Below, piece by piece: positions 54,750 to 64,000 of a stretch of 64,000 bases of DNA. Within the stretch, counting starts at the first letter, position 1. The number at the start of each line of letters is the position of its first letter. The stretch spans positions 10,290,118 through 10,354,117 of the forward strand of contig CP099839.1 of NCBI GenBank assembly GCA_030062745.1, read 5' to 3'. The notes under the pieces are model-generated. The model saw only the letters and a program-made list of their open reading frames with translations. It was not told the origin of the DNA and did no database searches. A program made the translations under genes and the position numbers. This DNA comes from Capitulum mitella (lineage: Eukaryota; Arthropoda; Thecostraca; Pollicipedomorpha; Pollicipedidae).

Positions 54750-57400
54750 CTTGGCTGGTGATAGGGGCACCAGGCAGTCCGTACCTAAAACTGTGTGCCT
54801 GTGAATTCCTCGTCGATGCGCCTCTGACGATTAACCTCAGCTGTTGATAATTATATGTCGTATATTACTGGAACAGCATGCAGCAACGTGAGTTGTGATA
54901 ATAATATCATCGACCTAAAGATCTTGCACTGGGCATAAAATGGCAACTTCTCACCACGATCAACACGTATACAGGATATATAAACCAGCTGTGTTTACAA
55001 TGATGTCACGGTACATTTCTGCGATAGTTCCTGTATCATCAAAGTGTAACATTTACGTACATGAGAAAATATCGCATATAACTGGATAAACGAGTCTATT
55101 TTGCTTCCATTACTCGCCCCCGATGAACTCCAACAGGCGCCACTAATTTTTTTCTTCCTCATCGTTCCCACTTTGTTTGCCTTCGTGCTGTTATCCACTC
55201 AGAAAGGCGTATCCTAAATTGAATGGCGATGTTGTTTACAAACAGTTCATTACTTGTAAATGTAATGACCAGAGCACATCATGTACATTTGGCCAAAAAG
55301 AAACCAACTAAGTAAACCAGAAAAAAACATTGCTTCCAGTTCTGTGGCACACGTCATTTCGTCCCTTTCTTGAAAACTGAATGACGCATATCGGATACTC
55401 AAATTTTTACAGCCTGCGCCTATACAGTACAGATTCAGCTACTTCATCTGTTACCACTGTCACCGTTATCATGCATATTTCATCAAGGACTATTGTTTTA
55501 TGTTCCTAAACGGTTCCGGCGATTCGCGATTAAGCGATCATTTCGAAATAGCATGAAACACGCCCAAGTGAAAAATATCAATACTCAGGAAACGAGGGTT
55601 TATGGTCCATGGAGTAATCAAGTTCTTCAATAACTTTTCCCACCCGCTTTGCTTGAGCTGGGTAGCAATTTCAGAGTAGCATGGAAAACGCAACAGGAAA
55701 ATAAAATCATGCACAAAAAGACGCCGCGTTGTCGCCAGATTAATGAAATCCACTTCAATGGCTGCTTCTTAGCCCATGTTATTTGACGTTCTTGTGCCTG
55801 AGTCTTGCTCTTCTACAACAGTCTTGTGCCTCTCAAACCTGTTTTTCTCCACGGTGTCAACGTCTACGACTTGTGGCGTTGTGACCTGTGCATGCTGAAT
55901 TGGCAGCGTTTCGATGTTCATGTTAGAAAACTACCGTGAGAGCGCTCGTTTGTGTGCACCGTAATGTACAGAATACCAAAAGGCGCAAAACATTGCTGAG
56001 CATATTTTCGCTGACAGCTTGGCCTGTGACAGACGAGAGTGATGATGTTAAAACCCGAGCATAAAAGAATGGATGATAACGGCAAAGGGTCGGTGCTGCT
56101 GAACTCAGCTGATAGTGTCACATGGGTTGTTGAACTCAGGTTGACTTGGCGCCATTTGCGGGATAGATGGAAAATATAATCGGGCGTGATGCTGCCGGCC
56201 AAAGACGGCCGGGCACGTAACAGTGTAATTTTGTGTAATTTTGTGTAATTTCGGCTTAACAGCCGGGAAGAAAAGTTACTACCGAGGACTAATAAGTTAA
56301 GAATCTTAAAATTCATAGTTCACGCAATTCGTGTGAATCATACAGCCGAACGCATGATTTGCTGAACGCTGTACATTTACTCAAGCACTTAAGACGTGGA
56401 CTTACTTGCTTTCAATTTAGACGTTTCATTTGCCCCAAACCATATGTGTTTCATGAAAAAGAGCAAATCAGGTGTTGCTTTCTTACCTCACTGCCTAATT
56501 TTATCTAACAAATCGACGCTTTCATTTTCTCCAACTGGAGAATGAAATTCCGAATGAAGTAGTACTGGCGCAGGTGCAGAGTGAGCCCTCACCTGACCGG
56601 ACTCACGGACGCGTTCACATGAGCTGGAGCCCCGGGAGCTCGCTGGACAGCAGTCCACTGTGGCACCACGTGGTTAACAGCGCCACCGTCACCTGAATAG
56701 TCCGCTGACACGCAGTCTGCCACCGTCCCACCGACTGCGGCACGCTGGAGTGATATATGGTTCATATGTAGGCTTTAAAAAGTAAGTTAGAAACGAAATT
56801 TCGTCCGCTTCTTTGGAATCAGTGCCCATCGTTCTCAGACCGAATGCATATTTCTAAACTGATCTAACAACACGGAAAAGTTCTTTGCAGGACATCACGA
56901 GAACCTGTTGGTATCACGAACAGCCCTTCTGCGCTCATTCCATTTTGAAGATTTTAATAAGAAATGTGGCATAACCCCAAGTCTAAGGTCTCGGTATATC
57001 CCAGTTTGAACATATCACCTCGTCGCCTGACATCACGAAAATTTATCATATTTGTTACCAGTAGCGTTGGGACCTCTGTGGAGACGACGAGAGGAGCAAA
57101 CGTGATTTTTACCTCTTTTTTTCCATGCAACGCCATAGGGTTAATGCTTAGTGTCGCCAAAAGTTGGAGGGGCAGCTGCCCCCTCCTCCGGTTCCTACGC
57201 CCCCTGCTTGTTTTATGCCTAAAGGTCCGAGAAAGTGAAAGCCATTTCTGTAACTCTCAACTCTGGCTCGCATTACCATGGTTAATTTGAAATAAGAACT
57301 GCGCACGCATACCCACCTCATGATGAATCAGCAAAAGAACAATCGGATACTGCATATCACCATCTATTTAATGAATGAATAAATGAATTATTTTCCGGTG
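54750..57400. other. No gene recognised
   Basis: AT-rich. It includes a three-fold 11-bp tandem repeat (TGTGTAATTTT) at about 56223-56253. Nothing else was identified. Confidence 0.45.
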
Positions 57401-57860
57401 CGGATTACGGCTTCTCGGTCTGAGCCGGCGCCCTGCTGTCCTGGCAACGGTCCGGACGCAGAAGCTCAGGACGAGGCCGGCCATTCGTGAGTCGATACGG
57501 GAAGCAGGATCGGGATCGGTCGCCGCCAGAAGGGGAGAGGGGGGGGGGGAGCGGCGGCGTGACGTGCAGGATTAGCACACCATCGCTCGCCGCCGCAGGG
57601 CATCTGCAGCAGACGTTGAGGCGGCCCCGACACGCGATATCGACACGGACCCATCCGAGTGGTCCCGGCGGGCGGGGCAGCGTGCCGGCACGATCGCGCC
57701 TCTGACCCCCGGTCCGACACCTTCACGAAGCGGTGGACGGGCCACTCGCTTCGACGGCCAGTCCTGCAATCCCGGGCACCAGCTGAGACGACCCCAGGAG
57801 AGAAATCCGATTCCAATGGAAATACCCCGTCCAGGCCATTTCCAGCGTAACAGAGCGACT
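57400..57860. other. GC-rich patch, no recognised gene
   Basis: GC-rich, with opposing short ORFs. Just after it, at 57939-57978, a 20-bp sequence (AGATAACTTAGTGCGGAG) is directly duplicated. Confidence 0.4.
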
Positions 57861-58429
57861 AAAAGTAGACCATGGTAAATCAGTGCGGCTGGCCACTACA
57901 GCGCACCATGACGCGTCATCCCTTTTTTAGATAACTTAGTGCGGAGTCTTTAGATAACTTAGTGCGGAGCCATGTTCAGGAAATGTGGATGGAAACCAGG
58001 AATCACATCGGGCAAAGCCGGACCCGACTGGACCAGCCGAACAGCATGACCAGCCCAGACGGTGCAAGTCAACCAAACCAGCGTTCCGACCAAAACATAC
58101 CAAACCAAACAGGGCAGGGACACGATCCGTCTGCATCGCACTGAACTGGCCAGACCACCTACACCAGCCAGACCAGACCAGACCCCGGCCAGCCCGGCCA
58201 CGCCGCGCTAACGTCCCCGGCTGATCCTGAAATAGCCGAGCTGGCGGCCCTCGAGTGATCTTCGATCGGCCGTCGGCAGCGACGCGGGATCCCGGTTTCC
58301 GACAATCGACGGCCGGGTCGGTAGCGCACGTCCGTGAGCCGCCATCGAGCCAGCTTATCGAGCCGCAGAGTGGCGCATATTGCCCCAGGTGAGCCGATCG
58401 GCCGCGGCCTGGGGCAGGATCGGCCGGCC

Positions 58430-58590
58430 GGCCCGCGGACCGGCCGACCGACCGGCGGAGAGACCGCGGACGGACCGCGGACAGACCGGCGGACGGACTG
58501 GCGGACAGACCGGCGGACGGACCGCGGACAGACCGGTGGGCGGACTGGCGGACGGACCGGCGGGCAGACCGGCGGACGGACCGGCAGATG
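58430..58590 (+). repeat. 12-bp minisatellite (GACCGGCGGACG)
   Basis: About 13 imperfect 12-bp units inside a GC-rich block (58150-58720). Repetitive Pro/Arg/Thr/Asp ORFs on both strands derive from it. Confidence 0.85.
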
Positions 58591-58739
58591 GAATTCAGGC
58601 CGACAAACGGATCGCAGACCGATCAGCCCGTCCGTCTGCCCACAGCTCACGGTGAGCGGCCTATATGGGAGACGCTTGCTTACATCCACCGAGCGGGGCG
58701 CTTTACAATCGTCACTGTGGTCCGGCTGACGCAGATTCC

Positions 58740-59780
58740 TGCAATGCACGACATTAAAAATTAACCGTTTCTAGAAATGTTAGTTGTAGCTGGACGTCCC
58801 ACCAACAACAAGTATATAGTGTATGGTTGAGTTGATAGTGGTTCTGATTTTGCGTTGTGTATGACATTACACAACGCACAGCACAGGGCAATGAAGCCAG
58901 GAGAAATGCGTACATTCCGAACTATTCTGGAGCATGTAGGGGTTATGACGGAAATTATAAGAACTTCTCACCGGAAAACTAAATCCGTGTACGGTTGTAA
59001 AAGGGACTCAGTAAAACCCAGCATTACATGCACCCAGCAGAGTAAGAGGAAAATGACCCTGCATGGTGCGATGCATTGGGTAAAAAGCATCATTGATGAC
59101 GCTCACTGTTATATCCTGGTTGTATTCATAAAATGCTAGTAGTGAGGTGCACAATGGTCGGGCCTTGAACACGACAGCCATACGGACTAGGAATGGTCTG
59201 CGAGGGTCGCTATGTTGGGCAATTTCATCTAAAAAATGAACGTTAACAGAAGTCCATTAACAGATATGTCAATGGATCATATGGTTATACGGGCCATATA
59301 GATGACATATGGGTACCAAAGACACCATACACCCCTGCAACGGTGTGACGAATTCCTCGCCATGTGGCACGCACATAACAGCATGAGTACCTGGTACAGA
59401 TGAAACGCACTCACTCCTGTTCCATCACAGCACGCTTGTGTTTTCCGGAATTTCACCTAGCCTTCACCAGCGTCTGTTGGCCCAGTGCTGTTTGCTGTGG
59501 GGCGACCTCGTCCGTCAGCGCTTTTTAGAGATCTTGTCGTTACTCGCCGCCATTCGAGCCAACACAAATACCACCATCGACCGACAAAGCGGTCCAGCGG
59601 GCTGATTTCGCCACTCGGTCTCCTAGAGGCGCTTCGTCTACCTCCACCGGTCACGACAAGGTTTGGTCGGTCCGGCGCCGCCTGACGGCAGGGCCGAAGT
59701 TCGACCAGACTTCCGCGCCATCTGCGCCAAGCGAACCGCGCTGGTACCGACCGCCCTGTCATCTACAAAAGACTGGTTTT
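58740..59780. other. No gene recognised
   Basis: Short ORFs only. The GC content rises towards 59480. Confidence 0.4.
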
Positions 59781-59799
59781 GGTCATTTCGTCTAGATGG

Positions 59800-60150
59800 C
59801 GTTAGCTACAACAAACCTTTACTACGCGCGATCGATCGCGCCCCGGGCGGAGCCGCCGGGAACAAAGTGTCCGCCGGCACGAGCGGCGCCAGGCGGCGCC
59901 AGCGTCCGCGACGCGTCGGCGACGTCGACGACAAGCGTCGCCGCTCGCGTGCCGCCTGCGCCCGCCGGACAGCCCGGCCGACGTTACGACCGGTGACGAT
60001 CGAAACGACGACCCCGCGCCGGCCACACTGGCGTGATTGCAGACATTTTGCAGAGCTACGCCCCCTGTTGCGGCCGCCACGCGAGCGGCTGTCGGCGCCA
60101 CCACGTGAGGCGGGAGCCGAGCGGCACGGAAAACAAACGAATGGGCGCAA
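59800..60150. other. CpG-rich island, no recognised gene
   Basis: Dense CpG with overlapping ORFs on both strands. No domain or splice signals were identified. Confidence 0.4.
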
Positions 60151-60259
60151 CCTATTACAGGAGTTGGCAACTGGGTTCGCAGCCGAACAAACAAATCGTT
60201 TTCAGTGAGTGCAGCGGCATCGTAATTGGCTTAAATGGCGCAGAACTTTGATACCGGAA

Positions 60260-62460
60260 CATTGGTGGACTATTACGGCACGAATGTTTTTCGACTTTTG
60301 GGGTGAGAGAGTGCAGAATGAACAGGAACATTCCAATTTAAATTTAAATTACGCGATTTAACACAAAACTTTGAAACGACTGTAAAAGGCGTCAACACAA
60401 GGTTTGCACTTTGATGGTAAATCGAACTACCAGAAACCGCTCATTTACTTGCTTGCCTTCTGTTGTATGGTAAGCTTGAGAACTGAACTCATGAAGACCA
60501 AGTGTTATACATAGGTTTAATCTCTGCTGGGGCTGTGGGGGACATGCCCCCCACAGTTTCCCGGAAGTGGTGATTTGTCCCCCCCCCCCCCAATTTTTAA
60601 GATATCAAACAGGTATTTCCCATTGATGATACAGTTTCTTAAACTATGAAATCTAAAAAAAGGGATTTTAACCGTAGTTTGCCATGCAAAACCGGAAGGA
60701 TGATTTTTATCCTGGCCTTAACCACTCTTGGCGGAGTGCAGTCAGTTTGTCCCTCGGTCTATGAATCGTGGCGAGCCCTTTACTGAATTTGGGGAAATAA
60801 AACTGCATTAAGCCTTCCGCGGCATTCGTACAAATGTCATCGCCAAAATGCTGAAATGCCATTCGTTGCCATTTGTGCAAAGTGCCAACTTGGGCAAGGG
60901 AACGTGGAAATGCAAAACAACTGCGACTGTTTAAAGAACACGTTAATATTCAGTAAACTAAAGGCATCGTTGCGCTAAAGTCAAATTTGCATTTTAAGAC
61001 ATTTTGGTAAAACGCGAAATGCCATAGTAAGTTATCTAAGGCATGGGCACCATCTTTCCATTTTTTCCAAATGGTGATAACAATAACACCGACATTACGA
61101 ACTGAAACATGGTAACTATGACACAGGCAATCAAATTTAGAATAACATTTGCGTTTGCAGTAATGCGATCTTTGATAAGTTGTGCGGTTTTATTTTGCAC
61201 CTTCATTCATTATTTTCTTCAACATCATTCACCATTTTTTGCGATCAGAACTTGTCCAAACGGACTTTGTTACAAAGACAACACCATGGCTACTGAAGAC
61301 AACACCACAACGGACTGCTCGTTTCCATTCCACGATTGTTGTGGGTTGACAGTTCCACATGCAACAAAGGCATCGCCACGTGAAAGACTGCAGTATGAGC
61401 CTATGTAGAGCAGTCGTCAGATGTCGTGCTCAATACCGAACGTCAAAACACCTCAAAACTGCCCGCCCGGACGGGAAGGCCAGTGCTCGCTCTTCGCACT
61501 AGGCTGCCGAGCACGGTTTTCGACCTGATATAACTCAGTCTGTGAGATCTGAAGGCATCACTAAAAACACCAGTTTCTGTAGACGGCATTGGAAAAAGGG
61601 CTTTCATGTCACAGGATCAGAAACCAGAAGCTATCACAACTGCACGACGAAAAATATTGATTTGGGTTAGAAGATCTGCGAAAAACTGTAACGTCAAAAC
61701 CACAGTTTTGTCGGTGTTTTGTAAGGAATTAAGAACCTGGCATGTGAAGCTGGAAAGAAGTCGTGCGTCATCATATTCTTCATGATGAGATATTCAGACA
61801 TGCGAATGAACCACTCGTGATATGCATTTCTTGTGCCAAACTTGTGATTTCCCATGGGATCACGGACATTGTGTGAGTGGCCCTATCGAATAATTGGCAA
61901 TTTGCAGCCTTCTGATTTTTCTGCAGATTCATGTCACGAGATGCCCATCGTCCCCTGGCCAGACCAGGATGTAGCTTGTAGCACGTCGCGCAGGATATAA
62001 TTTTATGCTCTCAAATACGTAACCACCTGAGATAATTTTCTTGTGTTACGTGTAATACATGCCAACCAGAGTGTTCTTGGAAGAAGACTAATTCTTTTAG
62101 CAGCCTGAATAACGTACAGTCATAAACACAAAATTTTACTTGCCCTGTGACCAGCACCAAAAGAGACCACTGGAATGAAACTCGCACGCTTTTAAACTGG
62201 TCACAGGATCACCGACGGGTCGATTCCGCGCAAAATTGATAAACAGAGACTGGGTGTGCTGCGCAATTGGCCAGGACCGCTCCTGATGGCTTACGTGCAG
62301 ACGGACAATCGATGATGTTCCGTCCAATAATAGAAAAATTCTCTCACCGGTAGCGGCCAGCGTTCCCGGTTACGCAGAGCAAAAACACACCGATCAGAAG
62401 CTATGTCAACACCAAATAAAGGTCTCCCTTCCTGTTTGATGTTTTCTGCACACGTGACGC
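60260..62460. other. No confident gene
   Basis: AT-rich. A C-run with flanking GGGGG near 60530-60600 resembles the MITE-like family's ends. Plus ORF 61109-61408 (99 codons) has a hydrophobic start and a Cys-containing end, but nothing supports it as a gene. Confidence 0.4.
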
Positions 62461-62469
62461 TGGTTGGGC

Positions 62470-62860
62470 GTGTGACGGTAAAGTAAGACTGTGTGGCCCG
62501 TGACACTGGTCTAAGTATGTGACGCTGGACTGAGAATGTGACCGTGGACTGAGGCTCAGTGGGTCGTGACACTGGTCTGAGTCTGCAACGCTGGACGGAA
62601 TTTTTGACGCTAGACGGCGTTGGTGACGCTGAACTGAGACCCAGTAGATCATGGTGCTGGTCTGAGTCTGTGGCGCCGGACTGGGTATGTGACGGTGGAG
62701 CGACATTCGTTGGACAGTGAGGCAGGCCTAAGTCTATGATGCTGGACTGAATCTGTCACGACGGAGTGAGACTGAGTGGACCGTGACGATGGAGTAAGAC
62801 TCAGTAGACCGTGACGCTGGTCTGAGTCTGTTATGCTGGACCGAGTCTGTAACCGCGCTT
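62470..62860 (+). repeat. About 20-bp minisatellite (GTGACGCTGGACTGAGTCTG-like)
   Basis: Nearly 20 diverged units containing GACGCTGG and CTGAGTCTG words. Longer periods that include GACTCAGTAGACC are also visible, so it may have higher-order units. Confidence 0.75.
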
Positions 62861-62869
62861 GTAAACTCC

Positions 62870-64000
62870 ACAAACATAAAAGGATGTCCAAGTAAGAACA
62901 ATGATAACAAACAATGGTTCCGTCCAGCCAAGGAAGTCAGATAACAGAGATATCATCTGCCCAGAAGCAATACCATCCAAGCATTAGGGGAAACAAAGTC
63001 TTTTTCCGTTACATCTTCCTGATGTATGAGTCTGGCTCATTTTTTCGGCCGATGGCACGACCATTGCTCGTCCTCCAAAGCCTTTATTGCAAGGTACAAT
63101 GGTTTATTGGCGATTGGCAATAATCTTGACGTTTAGAATAGTCACTGCCTTTTCGTACTGCGGTCACATCTCGTTTTTGCTTTGGTATGGATCGCGGACG
63201 ACCTTGGCCACATGGCGGCCAATTGTTACGCCGTCTGACGCCGGTGACAAAGTCCGGGCTGAGGCTGCAGGGTTTATCAGCCCCGTCTCATGACGTGCCC
63301 CTACCCCCCCCCCCGCCCCCTTCCTTCCATCTGAGTCCTCTTTCTCTGTCTGGTGGCATCGCCCGCAGCTACACGGTGGCGATTGTATTTGGCACCACGC
63401 GTCGTAACTGATGGAACCTTGTCACAAACGGCTGCTGTCTCACATCGCAGTCCGACTACGACTGCTGGCACATATGGAGCGGATTATTTACTTTGCGTGC
63501 TGCACAGATCGAAGCAACCGGAAAGACGTGCGTTGCAGCCCTGAAAGGTTTCCTGTTGACATTTTTCGTGATGCAGTGCAGGAGTTTGGAAGTTAAACAG
63601 GATATCGAGAGTAAACAGCAGCTTGTCCCTCTCCGGCCGGCGGCCATCTGGCAGCCGGGAGTCACATCACGACTGGCGTACGGTCTAACGAGATAAAGTG
63701 AAAAATGCCAGCTGCAGCTGCAGTGGACTGTGTCCGGGCATTTCTGAGAATCCCGACGACCCAGACTGGCCTGACGACTGGTCTCCGTCTGTGGGACGGC
63801 GACTGGAGACTCCGGCGACAGCGCGGGGTTCCAAACCCCGGCTCCTGAGAATGGACCGGCGAATGAAAAGGCAGGATGTGGTTCAGGAATGAATTAAGGG
63901 CGTACTTCTTCTGGTCAGCAAGTATTGCGGTCTCCTTGTGCCTATTCAATGAGCACTGATGCAGCCTAGTCAGGTGCTCATTGATTCTGAAGGCCGCCAC
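62870..64000. other. No gene recognised to the window end
   Basis: Short ORFs and a poly-C patch at about 63304-63325. The minus ORF running off the edge (63662-64000) has no recognisable motif. Confidence 0.4.

Noticed and set aside
58159..58749. 196-codon minus ORF rich in PPVRP
   Set aside because: Translation of the 12-bp minisatellite.
61109..61408. 99-codon ORF with hydrophobic start and several Cys
   Set aside because: Looked like a small secreted protein, but the Cys pattern matches nothing I know and nothing else supports it.

Overview
The window is animal nuclear DNA, most likely from an arthropod. The evidence is split genes with GT-AG introns, GC-rich coding islands in AT-rich non-coding DNA, long (TA)n microsatellites, degraded LINEs, a mariner-like relic and tRNA-derived SINEs. 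A crustacean would fit, but the sequence alone does not fix the taxon. No prokaryotic operon, rRNA, CRISPR array or functional tRNA gene was seen.

Layout. (1) About 1489-9759, plus strand: the last seven coding exons of a PLP-dependent class I aminotransferase, all in consistent phase; its 5' end lies upstream of the recognisable part. (2) 9760-25800: no host gene recognised. This stretch holds a MITE-like element, a SINE cluster with (TA)n tails, a mariner-type transposase relic (about 17720-18215) and a decayed L1/Tx1-like LINE (22503-24720). (3) 26480-28712, plus strand: an intronless plasma-membrane Na+/H+ exchanger gene that needs one 1-base frame correction near 26757-26759, followed 33 bp after its stop by a 41-bp minisatellite. 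(4) 31409-47160, minus strand: a complete tau/MAP2/MAP4-family gene. I could assemble it exon by exon from ATG to stop with every splice phase matching. It encodes a Ser/Pro-rich projection domain, five tubulin-binding repeats and, in its longest form, a neurofilament-like tail with 13 KSP motifs. Two other 3' ends are possible. One of its introns contains a same-strand, single-exon, 620-codon gene for a basic Ser/Lys-rich protein of unknown function (36275-38137) and a decayed CR1/Jockey-type LINE (39027-40300). (5) 47161-64000: no confident gene. This stretch holds repeats, a LINE 3' scrap, several CpG-rich islands and minisatellites.

The exchanger and the tau-family gene are convergent. 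Between them a plus-strand AATAAA (30527-30532) and a minus-strand AATAAA (30546-30551) lie 13 bp apart, so the two 3' ends may be compactly arranged. The most notable item is the tau-family gene with its KSP tail, alternative 3' exons and nested gene.
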